In this document: piece by piece, positions 1 through 8,317 of the stretch
How the letters are laid out: each line of letters starts with the position of its first letter
Numbering within the stretch: the first letter of the stretch is position 1
Assembly: GCF_900230215.1 (NCBI RefSeq)
Contig: NZ_LT907982.1
Location: 4,387,568 to 4,451,567, forward strand
Reading direction: 5' to 3'
Source: Jatrophihabitans sp. GAS493
GTDB taxonomy: Bacteria > Actinomycetota > Actinomycetes > Mycobacteriales > Jatrophihabitantaceae
DNA length: 64,000 nucleotides
The notes under the pieces: generated by a model
Seen by the model: the letters and a program-made list of their open reading frames with translations, nothing else
What the model was told of the DNA's origin: nothing
The model's database searches: none
Translations under genes and position numbers: made by a program

Positions 1-897
1 ACGGCACTCGTCACGCATACGGAGCCGTTTCATCTCTCCAAGGCGATCGCCACCCTGGACTACGTCAGCACCGGCCGGGCCGGGGTACAGGTGAAGGTCT
101 CGGGTCGGGCCGACGAGGCGGCGCTCTTCGGGCGGCGGGAGATCCCGGCCATCCGCTTCGAGGACTTCCAGCAGCCAGCGGCCCAGCGCCTGATCGCGGA
201 ACTCTTCGACGAGGCCGAGGACTACGTCGAGGTGCTGCGCCGGCTCTGGGACAGCTGGGAGGACGACGCGGAGATCCGCGATGTCGCCACTGGTCGGTTC
301 GTTGACCGCGAAAAGCTGCATTACATCGACTTCGCCGGGCGTCGCTTCAGCGTCAAGGGGCCCTCGATCACGCCGCGTCCACCGCAGGGGCAGCCGATCG
401 TGAGTGCCCTGGCCCACCAGGAGCGCCCGTACCAACTGGTCGCCACCTCGGCCGACATCGGCTATATCACGCCGACCGACGCGGCGGATGCCGCCCGGAT
501 CGTCAAGCACATCCGTTCGCTGCAGGTCGCCGCTGGGCGTGAGCATGAGACGGTCCACGTCTTCGCCGATCTGGTGGTCTTCCTCGACGGCGACTCCGAG
601 ACCGGGTCCAATCGGCGCGAGCGCCTGGACGCCGCCGCCGGCGAGGAGTACCGAAGCGATGCCCAGATCTTCACCGGCTCCGCGGCCCAGCTGGCCGACC
701 TCGTGGCTGAGTGGCAGCAGGCCGGCATCGCCGGGTTCCGGCTGCGGCCGGCGGTCCTTCCCGACGATCTGGAATCGATTGGGCGCCGCCTGGTTCCCGA
801 ACTACAGCGCCGCGGCCTCTTCCGCACCGAGTATCAGGGCAGCAGCCTGCGTGACCTCCTCGGTCTACCCCGCGCCGCCAATCGCTACGCCGCGTAG
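1..897 (+). CDS. LLM-class flavin-dependent monooxygenase, 5'-truncated by window edge
   Basis: The reading frame is open from base 1 (it begins TALVTHTEPFHLSKAIATLD), so the gene starts outside the window; 298 residues are visible. The segment around residues 10-40 (LDYVSTGRAGVQVKVSGR) matches the conserved core of bacterial luciferase-like (LLM) oxidoreductases, where the family has L(D)xxSxGRxxW/xVxxG. Such enzymes use FMNH2 from a partner reductase and O2 to oxidise small organic substrates, often C-S or C-N compounds. The C-terminal end (residues 265-298) has the FRTEYxGSxLRDLLGL ending shared with the next gene. It is 44 bases upstream of a second LLM gene on the same strand, so an operon is likely. 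The substrate cannot be told from sequence. Confidence 0.85.
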   Translation, partial: TALVTHTEPFHLSKAIATLDYVSTGRAGVQVKVSGRADEAALFGRREIPAIRFEDFQQPAAQRLIAELFDEAEDYVEVLRRLWDSWEDDAEIRDVATGRFVDREKLHYIDFAGRRFSVKGPSITPRPPQGQPIVSALAHQERPYQLVATSADIGYITPTDAADAARIVKHIRSLQVAAGREHETVHVFADLVVFLDGDSETGSNRRERLDAAAGEEYRSDAQIFTGSAAQLADLVAEWQQAGIAGFRLRPAVLPDDLESIGRRLVPELQRRGLFRTEYQGSSLRDLLGLPRAANRYAA

Positions 898-941
898 CCA
901 AGCCCGACCACCAGCCTGAACCAGATAAGGACCACGAGACA

Positions 942-2321
942 ATGAGCAAGCCTGTCAAGCAGATCCACCTCGCCGCCCACTTCCCCGGCGTCAACAACAC
1001 CACCGTCTGGAGCGACCCGGCAGCCGGAAGCCACATAGATTTCAGCTCCTTCGCCCACCTGGCGCAGACCGCCGAGCGGGCCAAGTTCGACTTCCTGTTC
1101 CTGGCCGAGGGGCTGCGTCTACGTGAGCAGAACGGCAAGATCTACGACCTCGACGTGGTCGGGCGCCCGGACACCTTCACCGTGCTGGCCGCGCTGGCTG
1201 CGGTCACCGAGCGCCTGGGATTGGCCGGAACGATCAACTCGACGTTCAACGAGCCTTACGAGGTGGCCCGGCAGTTTGCCAGCCTGGACCACCTCTCGGC
1301 CGGACGCGCCGCCTGGAACGTCGTCACGTCCTGGGATGCCTTCACCGGCGAGAACTTCCGCCGGGGCGGGTTCCTGGCTCAGGAGGATCGATACTCCCGG
1401 GCCGAGCAATTCATGCGCACCACCTGGGAGCTCTTCGACTCCTGGCGCGGCGATGAGATTCTCGCCGACAAGGCCAGCGGGCAGTTCCTCGGCGACCCGG
1501 ATGCCGGCGCCTTCAGCCACCAGGACGAGCACTTCGACATCACCGGCCAGTTCAACGTCCCGCGCAGCCCACAGGGGCGGCCGGTCATCTTCCAGGCCGG
1601 CGACTCCGACCAGGGACGCGAGTTCGCCGCCTCCTCGGCCGACGCGATCTTCAGCCGGCACGGCACGTTCGACGACGGGCAGGCGTTCTACGCCGACGTG
1701 AAGCGACGCCTCTCCCGCTATGGGCGCCGCTCTGAGCAGCTTCTCATCCTGCCGGCGGCCACCTTCGCCCTGGGAGATACCGACGCCGAGGCCCAGGACC
1801 TGGCCCACGAGGTGCGGCTGCAGCAGGTGAGCGGCCAGACCGCGATCAACTTCCTCGAGCAGCTCTGGAACCGCGACCTCTCCGACTACGACCCCGACGG
1901 CCCGCTGCCGGAGATCGACCCGGAGCTGGGCGATCCCAAGATCGCCCGCGGCACCGCGCGGGCCCGGCAGTTCACCGACCGGCTGGCCACCGCCAACGAA
2001 TGGCGCGAGCTGGCCACGGCCAAGAAGCTATCCATCCGGGAGCTGATGATCGAGCTCACCGGGCGGCAGGCCTTCATCGGCTCGGCCCAAACAATCGCCA
2101 ATGAAATCAACCGATTCGTCCAGGAGGATGCCAGCGACGGCTTCATCCTGGTCCCGCACATCACCCCGGGCGGCCTGGACGGCTTCGCCGACTCGGTCGT
2201 CCCGCTGCTACAGGAGCAGGGCGTCTTCCGTGCCGACTACGAGGGAACGACGCTGCGCGATCACCTCGGCCTGGAGCAGCCGGCGCGGGTCGACACCACC
2301 CAGGCTCGGGCCGCCTCGTGA
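942..2321 (+). CDS. NtaA/SnaA/DszA-family FMN-dependent monooxygenase
   Basis: This 459-aa protein has the length and signatures of the NtaA/SnaA/DszA/SoxA branch of LLM monooxygenases: an N-terminal QIHLAAHFPGVNN segment, FDFLFLAEG near residue 48, the SLDHLSAGRAAWNVVTS core at about residues 110-130, and the family-typical FRADYEGTTLRDHLGL end. Members oxidise nitrilotriacetate, dibenzothiophene sulfone, sulfonates and related compounds with FMNH2 supplied by a separate NAD(P)H:FMN reductase. No such reductase lies in this window. The ATG follows an AAGGA-type ribosome site (ATAAGGACCACGAGACA). Its stop overlaps the start of the next gene (GTGA), which implies translational coupling. Cytoplasmic; substrate unknown. 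Confidence 0.9.
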   Translation: MSKPVKQIHLAAHFPGVNNTTVWSDPAAGSHIDFSSFAHLAQTAERAKFDFLFLAEGLRLREQNGKIYDLDVVGRPDTFTVLAALAAVTERLGLAGTINSTFNEPYEVARQFASLDHLSAGRAAWNVVTSWDAFTGENFRRGGFLAQEDRYSRAEQFMRTTWELFDSWRGDEILADKASGQFLGDPDAGAFSHQDEHFDITGQFNVPRSPQGRPVIFQAGDSDQGREFAASSADAIFSRHGTFDDGQAFYADVKRRLSRYGRRSEQLLILPAATFALGDTDAEAQDLAHEVRLQQVSGQTAINFLEQLWNRDLSDYDPDGPLPEIDPELGDPKIARGTARARQFTDRLATANEWRELATAKKLSIRELMIELTGRQAFIGSAQTIANEINRFVQEDASDGFILVPHITPGGLDGFADSVVPLLQEQGVFRADYEGTTLRDHLGLEQPARVDTTQARAAS

Positions 2322-3412
2322 AGTTCCTGGCGATCACCCTGATCGTCCATGCCCCGGACCCGCTGACCGGCATCCAGAAGCCGACCTACGATCGCTTCCA
2401 GGAGGTCATCGCCAACGCGGTCCTGGCCGAGGAGCTCGGTTTCGACGGATTCGGGGTCGGCGAGCGACACGAGCGTCCGTTCATCTCCTCCTCGCCCCCG
2501 GTCGTGCTCAGCCATATCGCAGCGCTCACCACGACCATCCGTCTCTTCACCGCCGTGACGACGCTGAGCCTGCTCGACCCGGTGCGGGCCTTCGAGGACT
2601 ACGCGACGCTCGACAACCTCTCCGATGGGCGGCTGGAGCTGATCATCGGCAAGGGCAACGGCTCCGCCCAGCGTGAGCTCTTCCACGTCACACCGGAGGA
2701 TCAGTGGGCACGCAATGCCGAGAGCTACGAGCTCTTCCGGCAGCTCTGGCGCAACAACAAGATCACCGCGACGCCGCAGTTCCGTCCGGCCCTCAACGAG
2801 GCGGAGGTCTGGCCGCAGCCGCTACAGACCCCGATCCGGATCTGGCACGGCAGCGCCACGAGTGGGGAGTCGGTTGATCTGGCCGCGCGCTACGGTGACC
2901 CGCTCTTCTCGGCCAATGTCACCAATCCGATCGAGCCCTACGCCGAGCTGATCCGCTACTACCGCGAACGCTGGGCCCACTACGGCAACGACCCGGCTGA
3001 GGCCGTCGTCGGGGCCGGAACGGCCGGCTACTACGCCGCGCGCAACTCTCAGGATGCGATCAACACCTATCGCCCCATCTTCGAAGGGCAACTGGCGTTC
3101 CAGAAGAGGCTCGGCCTCGAGCCGGTCTTCCACACCCTCGAGGACTACATCGAACGTAGCTCGGCGCTCATCGGCAGCCCGGCGCAGATCATCGAGAAGG
3201 TGCACCGCTACCACGAGCAGTTCGGACATTCGGTGCTGCACCTGCACGCGGACGGCGGCGGCCTCACCGACGATCAGCATCGCCAGGCCCTGGAGCTCTT
3301 CCAGTCCGACATTGCCCCAGTGCTGCGCCGGGACATCCCCGATCCGCCGTGGGGGGCAAACCTCCCCATCGGTCACTCCGCGACCACTCGTAGCGTCCCC
3401 GCAACCGTCTGA
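2318..3412 (+). CDS. LLM-class flavin-dependent oxidoreductase
   Basis: This 364-aa protein starts at a GTG that overlaps the previous stop. It has LLM features: ELGFDGFGVGERHERPF near residues 38-52, the ATLDNLSDGRLELIIGKGNG core at about 95-115, and a GSATSGESVDLAARYGDPLF segment that contributes to the flavin phosphate region. It resembles the CE1758/alkanal-monooxygenase-like groups more than the NtaA branch. It is the third of four adjacent LLM genes. The role is inferred only at family level: FMNH2-dependent oxygenation of a small organic substrate. Confidence 0.88.
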   Translation: MKFLAITLIVHAPDPLTGIQKPTYDRFQEVIANAVLAEELGFDGFGVGERHERPFISSSPPVVLSHIAALTTTIRLFTAVTTLSLLDPVRAFEDYATLDNLSDGRLELIIGKGNGSAQRELFHVTPEDQWARNAESYELFRQLWRNNKITATPQFRPALNEAEVWPQPLQTPIRIWHGSATSGESVDLAARYGDPLFSANVTNPIEPYAELIRYYRERWAHYGNDPAEAVVGAGTAGYYAARNSQDAINTYRPIFEGQLAFQKRLGLEPVFHTLEDYIERSSALIGSPAQIIEKVHRYHEQFGHSVLHLHADGGGLTDDQHRQALELFQSDIAPVLRRDIPDPPWGANLPIGHSATTRSVPATV

Positions 3413-3425
3413 GAAGGACATCCCG

Positions 3426-4556
3426 ATGACCAACACCCCACTCACCGTGCTCGACCTCGTCCCGATCTCCTCCGGCTCGAACGCGACCGAGGCCCTGCGC
3501 AACAGCATCAACCTCGCCCAGGAGACCGAACGTCTCGGCTACGCCCGCTACTGGTTCGCCGAGCACCACCTCAACCCGGGCGTCGCCGGAACGTCCCCGG
3601 CCGTGGTCCTGGCACTGACCGCAGCGGCCACCTCAACCATTCGGCTCGGAGCCGGAGCAGTGCAGCTGGGGCACCGCACGGCTCTCTCGACCGTGGAGGA
3701 GTTCGGGCTGCTCGACGCGCTGCACCCGGGACGCTTCGACCTGGGTCTGGGTCGCTCCGGAGCCCGCGGCGCCAAACCGGCCAAGGTTCCGGAGCTCGTC
3801 GGTGCCGGCGCGGTGGATGACGGGCGAGCCCCGAACGGCCTGCGAATTCCGAAGAAGTTCTCCTTCGAGCACCTGATCGGCTCACCGCGTTTCGCGTTGC
3901 AGCTGAAGCTGCTCACCCAGCACAACGCCGAACCCCAGGACTACACCGAGCAGATCGGTGACATCCTCTCGCTCATCGCCGGTACCTACCGCTCCGCCGA
4001 CGGCGTCGAGGCGCACGTCATACCGGGCGAGCACGCCGATCTGCAGGTCTGGATCCTCGGCAGCAGTGGCGGCGAGAGCGCGCAGGTCGCCGGGAGCAAC
4101 GGCCTGCGTTTTGCGGCGAATTATCACGTCAGCCCGGCGACCGTGCTGGAGGCGGCCGAGGGCTACCGGGCTGCCTTCGTACAGTCGGCCGAACTCGACC
4201 GGCCGCACGTCAGCGTGTCGGCCGACGTCGTCGTCGCCGAGGATGAGGCGACCGCGCGCGAGCTCTCCACCGGCTATGGCCTGTGGGTTCGCAGCATCCG
4301 TACGGCCGAGGGGGCGATCCAGTTCCCGACTCCGGCCGAGGCTCGCGCGCACGCCTGGACGGAGGCCGATCGAGCCCTGGTCGACGACCGAGTCGAGACG
4401 CAGTTCGTGGGGTCGGCTCGCCAAGTCGCCGATCAGCTGGAGCAGCTGCGCGACGCCACGGGCGCCGACGAGCTGATCATCACCACGATTACCCACGACC
4501 ACGCCGATCGGGTTCGCTCCTACGCGCTGCTGGCCGAAGAGTGGTCCCGACGGTAG
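3426..4556 (+). CDS. MsnO8-type LLM-class oxidoreductase
   Basis: The 376-aa protein starts with MTNTPLTVLDLVPISSG. The ATG at 3426 follows GAGAAGGACATCCC and lies 13 bases after the previous stop; the frame stays open further upstream but that part overlaps gene three and lacks family similarity. The N-terminal LxVLDLxPxxxGxxxxxAL motif and YWFAEHHLNPGVAGTSPAV are typical of the MsnO8 group of LLM oxidoreductases. The LGAGAVQLGHRTALSTVEEFG stretch forms the flavin barrel edge. It ends the four-gene monooxygenase operon, so it probably acts on the same or a related substrate as its neighbours. Confidence 0.88.
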   Translation: MTNTPLTVLDLVPISSGSNATEALRNSINLAQETERLGYARYWFAEHHLNPGVAGTSPAVVLALTAAATSTIRLGAGAVQLGHRTALSTVEEFGLLDALHPGRFDLGLGRSGARGAKPAKVPELVGAGAVDDGRAPNGLRIPKKFSFEHLIGSPRFALQLKLLTQHNAEPQDYTEQIGDILSLIAGTYRSADGVEAHVIPGEHADLQVWILGSSGGESAQVAGSNGLRFAANYHVSPATVLEAAEGYRAAFVQSAELDRPHVSVSADVVVAEDEATARELSTGYGLWVRSIRTAEGAIQFPTPAEARAHAWTEADRALVDDRVETQFVGSARQVADQLEQLRDATGADELIITTITHDHADRVRSYALLAEEWSRR

Positions 4557-4567
4557 CCGGCAACCGT
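4550..4567. terminator. Palindrome over the stop codon of the monooxygenase operon
   Basis: ACGGTAGCCGGCAACCGT reads almost identically on both strands (16 of 18 positions) and includes the TAG stop of the preceding gene. It could fold as a short hairpin ending the operon. There is no T-run, so termination is only a guess. Confidence 0.35.
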
Positions 4568-4665
4568 TAGGGGGCACCAGGTTCGGCCAGCGTTTGCCGG
4601 GGATTCACCCACCGGCCGCGTAACGATGAGAGCGTGCACATCAACGCCACATCGAACGAAAACGG

Positions 4666-6105
4666 GTGCTCAACATGACTGTCGACCGACGTACGATCCT
4701 GGCCGCCTCCGGGTTGGGCCTGATGGGGGCCGGATTGGCGGCGGCATTCCCAACCTCGGCCGAGGCAACGACCGCGCCGGCCGTGCTGGCCGTCCCGGCC
4801 GACCCGTTCGGTGGCGCCCCAGCGATCGACGGCTACGGTCCGCTGTCGCCGGCCGGTCCGGACCTGGCGCTGCCCAGGGGGTTCAGCTACCGCAGCTTCG
4901 GCGCGGCCGGAACTCGGATGAGCGACGGTCTGCCGACGCCCGGGTGCCACGACGGACAGGGTCTCTTCTCCGCGGGCGGCAGCCGCTACCGGTTGATCCG
5001 CAACCACGAGCTGGACCTCGACATCCCCAAGATCACGCAGCGTTCCCTCACAACCGCCTACGCCTACGATCGGGCGGCGCCGGCTGGCTGCACCTCCTCC
5101 CTCTACGACGTCGGCAGCGGCCGGCTGCTGGAGAGCTTCCTGGTCCTCAACGGAACGCTGGACAACTGCAGCGGGGCGGCAACGCCGTGGGGATCCTGGC
5201 TCACCTGCGAGGAGACCACCGATGGCGTCGCTGCCGGTTACGAGAAGCCGCACGGCTACGTCTTCGAGATTCCGTCCCAGGCCCGGGGCCTCATCGAGTC
5301 GGTTCCGCTGAAGGCGATGGGGCGGTTCGAGCACGAAACGGCGCCAGTCGACCCTAAGACCGGAGTCGTCTACATGACCGAGGACAACGGTGATCCGGGT
5401 GACGGCTTCTACCGCTTCCTGCCGAATCGACCCGGACGCCTCGCGGCCGGCGGCCGGCTGCAGATGCTCGCGGTGAGCGGCGACCGGGAGTACGACACGG
5501 CGACCGGGCAGCGCGTCGGCGAGATCCTCGACGCCCACTGGGTCGACATCGACGAGCCCGACCCGAGCGACGCCGAGGAGAACCCCGGATCGGTCTACTC
5601 ACAGGGACGGGCCAAGGGCGGTGCCCGGTTCTACGGGCTGGAGGGTTCGTCCTGGTCACACGGTGGAGTGACGTTCGTGGCCAGCGAGGCCGGTGACAGC
5701 GAGAACGGTCAGGTCTGGCGTTACGAGCCGACCGGCCACGACACCGGACGCCTGCGACTGCTCTTCGAGTCGCCGAACCCGAAGACGCTCAACCAACCGG
5801 ACTCGATCACGGTCAGCGCGGGCGGGCAGGTCATCATGGCCGAGGATGGCGACGGGGAGGACATAGACGGCGGCGACAACTGGATCCGCATCCTCACTCC
5901 AGCCGGTGGTATAGCCAACCTGGCCCGCATCATCGCACCACTGGACCTGCACTACTGGGATCCGGAAGACTTTCCGACCCCGGGCCCGATCGGGGCCAGC
6001 GAGGCGGCCGGGCCGGTCTTCACCCCAGACGGTAAACACCTGTTCGTCAACGTGCAGTACCCCGGTCTGACCTGCGTCATCACCGGACCGTGGGGGCGGC
6101 TGTAA
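4666..6105 (+). CDS. PhoX-like (DUF839) Tat-exported protein
   Basis: The protein is 479 aa from the GTG at 4666, or 476 aa from the ATG at 4675 (MTVDRRTILAASGLGLMGAG). A twin-arginine signal (DRRTILAAS, then a hydrophobic stretch and a PTSAEA cleavage region) indicates Tat export of a folded, cofactor-loaded enzyme. The mature part has DUF839/PhoX hallmarks: LPRGFSYRSFG, RNHELD near residue 115, WGSWLTCEETTDG near residue 180, MGRFEHETAPVD near residue 215 and YMTEDNGDPGDGFYRFLP. In PhoX such acidic and His residues bind Ca/Fe and phosphate. It may be a phosphatase, but other DUF839 proteins are uncharacterised, so activity is uncertain. It appears to be a single gene. Confidence 0.85.
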   Translation: MLNMTVDRRTILAASGLGLMGAGLAAAFPTSAEATTAPAVLAVPADPFGGAPAIDGYGPLSPAGPDLALPRGFSYRSFGAAGTRMSDGLPTPGCHDGQGLFSAGGSRYRLIRNHELDLDIPKITQRSLTTAYAYDRAAPAGCTSSLYDVGSGRLLESFLVLNGTLDNCSGAATPWGSWLTCEETTDGVAAGYEKPHGYVFEIPSQARGLIESVPLKAMGRFEHETAPVDPKTGVVYMTEDNGDPGDGFYRFLPNRPGRLAAGGRLQMLAVSGDREYDTATGQRVGEILDAHWVDIDEPDPSDAEENPGSVYSQGRAKGGARFYGLEGSSWSHGGVTFVASEAGDSENGQVWRYEPTGHDTGRLRLLFESPNPKTLNQPDSITVSAGGQVIMAEDGDGEDIDGGDNWIRILTPAGGIANLARIIAPLDLHYWDPEDFPTPGPIGASEAAGPVFTPDGKHLFVNVQYPGLTCVITGPWGRL

Positions 6106-6124
6106 TACACCGCCCCCGGCTCGA

Positions 6125-6826
6125 TCAGGCGAACTGGGGGTAGAGCGCGGTGACCCCGCCGGAGAGGCCGGCTCGCAGCTGAGTGCTGGTCGCGTCGGCC
6201 AGGATCTCGACCTCGCCGGACTCGACGCCGTCCAGGGCGATCTTGGCGATCACGCCCGGATCGGACTTCTCGACGTTGAGGCCGGCCGTCATGTCGGTGT
6301 CCATGTAGCCGACATGCAGTGCCGAGACTCGCGTTCCCTGCCCGGCCAGCCACACCCGAAGTGCGTTGGTGAGTGACCACTCGGCCGACTTCGCAGCGGC
6401 GTACGGCGCGAAGTCGGGCGCGGTGAACCAAGAGAGGGCGGATAGGACGTTGAGGACGGCGCTGCCCCGGGGCGCGAGCGCGAGCTGAGGCGCGAAGGCC
6501 CTGGTGACGGCGAGCGTGCCGAAGTAGTGAACCTCCATCTCGGTGCGGATGTCGGCCTCCGATCCGGTGGCCAGCGACGCCCCGGTCGAGGAGCCGGCAT
6601 TGTTGATCAGCAGCGAAACATTGCCGGTTGCCGCCACCGCCGCGGCGATCGAGGCGGGATCGGTGACGTCCAGCGCGATCGGGATCGCCCCGGGGAGGTC
6701 GACCGAGTCTGGGTTACGAGCCGCGGCGTAGACGGTCGCTCCGCGGGCTAGCAGTTGCTCGGCAAAGTGCCGGCCCAAGCCACGGTTGGCTCCGGTTACC
6801 AGGGCGACGCTTCCAGACAGTTCCAT
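6125..6826 (-). CDS. Short-chain dehydrogenase/reductase (SDR)
   Basis: The protein is 233 aa, starting MELSGSVALVTGANRGLGRHF. It shows the classical SDR motifs: TGANRGLG for NAD(P) binding (about residues 11-18), LLINNAG at about 80, the catalytic Ser in NVLSALSWF, and YAAAKSAEW (YxxxK). Arg directly after the TGAN of the glycine motif favours NADPH. The frame stays open upstream of the ATG but runs across the divergent HxlR gene, so this ATG is the sensible start. The gene is divergent from a redox- or ligand-type HxlR regulator, which is a common arrangement in which the regulator controls the reductase. Substrate unknown. Confidence 0.9.
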   Translation of the reverse strand: MELSGSVALVTGANRGLGRHFAEQLLARGATVYAAARNPDSVDLPGAIPIALDVTDPASIAAAVAATGNVSLLINNAGSSTGASLATGSEADIRTEMEVHYFGTLAVTRAFAPQLALAPRGSAVLNVLSALSWFTAPDFAPYAAAKSAEWSLTNALRVWLAGQGTRVSALHVGYMDTDMTAGLNVEKSDPGVIAKIALDGVESGEVEILADATSTQLRAGLSGGVTALYPQFA

Positions 6827-6910
6827 GATTTGCTCCGAACGTGAAGGCTGAGTTGATATTTGCAACCTAGCTGGCTGGATACAGAAACGCAAGTTAGGTA
6901 AGGTAGAAGG
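6827..6910. promoter_or_regulatory. Divergent SDR/hxlR promoter with direct repeats
   Basis: The 84 bases between the two divergent starts are AT-richer than their surroundings. Two copies of a 9-base element occur, GCAACCTAG at 6862-6870 and GCAAGTTAG at 6889-6897, 27 bases apart. They could be half-sites for the HxlR protein. The TAGGTA/TAAGGT run just before the hxlR ATG could be its -10 region. This is inferred from position only. Confidence 0.4.
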
Positions 6911-7366
6911 ATGGACGGCTCCAAGATCCCCGACACCAGCTGCTCGATTCACCGCACCCTCGGTGTGCTCGGTGAGCGCTGGACGTTCCTGATCCTGCGC
7001 GAAGCATTGGGCGGTGCGACTCGCTTCGCCGAGTTCCGCGACGCGCTGGACGTCGCGCCCAACCTGCTCACCGACCGCCTCAACACCCTCGTCGAGTACG
7101 GCGTCATGACCCGCGAGCCGTATCAGGAACCGGGCCGCCGGCAACGTTTCTCCTATCACCTGACACCGGCCGGGCGGGAGCTGCAGATCGTGCTCGGCGC
7201 GCTCCTGCAGTGGGGCGACAAGTGGCTACCGCGTCCGGACGGACCATCGGTGCTGCTGCGCAGCGACTCCGATGCGCCGCTGCACGTCGCCTTCCTCGAT
7301 CCCGAAGGTCAGGAGATCGCACCCGAGGAGGTCAACGCGATCCGGACGGCGGCCTACGGCCTCTGA
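6911..7366 (+). CDS. HxlR-family winged-helix regulator
   Basis: This 151-aa protein has the HxlR signature: an N-terminal Cys (DTSCSIHRTLGVLG, Cys11), GERWTFLILREALGGATRF, FAEFRDALDVAPNLLTDRL as the recognition region, and the wing YHLTPAGREL. The C-terminal about 50 residues form an extra small domain. HxlR proteins are dimeric cytoplasmic DNA-binding proteins, often sensing aldehydes or electrophiles through the N-terminal Cys. It is divergent from the SDR gene, its most likely target. Confidence 0.9.
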   Translation: MDGSKIPDTSCSIHRTLGVLGERWTFLILREALGGATRFAEFRDALDVAPNLLTDRLNTLVEYGVMTREPYQEPGRRQRFSYHLTPAGRELQIVLGALLQWGDKWLPRPDGPSVLLRSDSDAPLHVAFLDPEGQEIAPEEVNAIRTAAYGL

Positions 7367-7396
7367 TCCGAGGCGGCCGCCTTCTCGTACTGATAG

Positions 7397-8317
7397 TCAA
7401 AACCGCTCCGGGACAGTGATGTCACAAGCGCCAGTTTCACCCTGACTCCCCGGCCGTTGCCCGCCGGGCTGAGGCGCGTTCAGGTCTCGCAGTAGCTCGC
7501 ACACGGCCCGTGTCATCGCGTCACGACCTGGTCCCAGATACTTACGCGGATCGACCAGCGCATCATCGGCCAGCACGAACCGGATCGCGGTGGTGAGGGC
7601 GATGTTCAACGCCGTGCCGACGTTGACCTTCGTGATCCCGGCCGCGACGATGTGGGGCAGATCGGCCGCCGGGACACCGGACGATCCATGAAGCACGAGT
7701 GGCACGGCAAGGCGCGCATGTAGCCGGCTGACGAGGTCGAGGTCGATCGACGCGCTGCGGTTCGTCATCGCATGTGAACTGCCGACGGCCACTGCCAGTG
7801 CGTCCACCCCAGTGGCCGAGACGTACCGCGCGGCCTCCTCGGGATCGGTGCGGACTCCAGCCGAGTGCGCACTCTGCACCTGATCCGGCTTGCCGCCGAC
7901 ATAGCCGAGTTCCGCCTCGATCCAGAGACCGGCCTCGTGCGCGGCCTGGGCAACCCGCCGGGTCCGCGCCACGTTCTCCGCATAGGGCAGCGCACCGGCG
8001 TCGTACATGATGGAACTGAAGACCGAGCCCAGCGCCGCATCCGCCAGCGCCTCGTCGGTGACGTGGTCGAGGTGCAGCGAGACCGGGACCGAAGCCTGCC
8101 GGGCCAGTGCCGCCGTCGCCAGCGCTATCGGTTCCAGCCTCCCACCGTGGTAACGCACCGCATTCTCACTGATCTGCATGATCACCGGCACACCGGCGGC
8201 GGAGGCGGCGTCGGCAATCGCCTCGGCATGCTCCAGCGTGATCACGTTGATCGCGGCCAGACCGACCCGTCGCGCAACGGCGTCGGCCACCAGTTCCCGA
8301 GTCGTCGCGATGCTCAT
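7397..8317 (-). CDS. Class II fructose/tagatose-bisphosphate aldolase family protein
   Basis: The 306-aa protein contains the zinc ligands and active-site motifs of class II ketose-bisphosphate aldolases (GatY/KbaY/FbaA fold): VSLHLDHV (catalytic Asp and Zn-His), WIEAELGYVGGKPD, AVAVGSSHAM (Zn-His), LVLHGSSGVP (Zn-His, phosphate binding) and KVNVGTALN. It would cleave a ketose-1,6-bisphosphate into DHAP and glyceraldehyde-3-phosphate. Its start overlaps the end of the upstream kinase by ATGA, so kinase and aldolase are made together. With a tagatose-6-phosphate-type kinase next door, tagatose-1,6-bisphosphate is the likely substrate, but fructose bisphosphate cannot be excluded. The last about 25 residues are a non-conserved tail. 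Confidence 0.87.
   Translation of the reverse strand: MSIATTRELVADAVARRVGLAAINVITLEHAEAIADAASAAGVPVIMQISENAVRYHGGRLEPIALATAALARQASVPVSLHLDHVTDEALADAALGSVFSSIMYDAGALPYAENVARTRRVAQAAHEAGLWIEAELGYVGGKPDQVQSAHSAGVRTDPEEAARYVSATGVDALAVAVGSSHAMTNRSASIDLDLVSRLHARLAVPLVLHGSSGVPAADLPHIVAAGITKVNVGTALNIALTTAIRFVLADDALVDPRKYLGPGRDAMTRAVCELLRDLNAPQPGGQRPGSQGETGACDITVPERF

Noticed and set aside
4567-5538. A 323-codon open frame on the minus strand
   Set aside because: It lies opposite the PhoX-like gene, has no family features, and is the usual antisense shadow in high-GC DNA.
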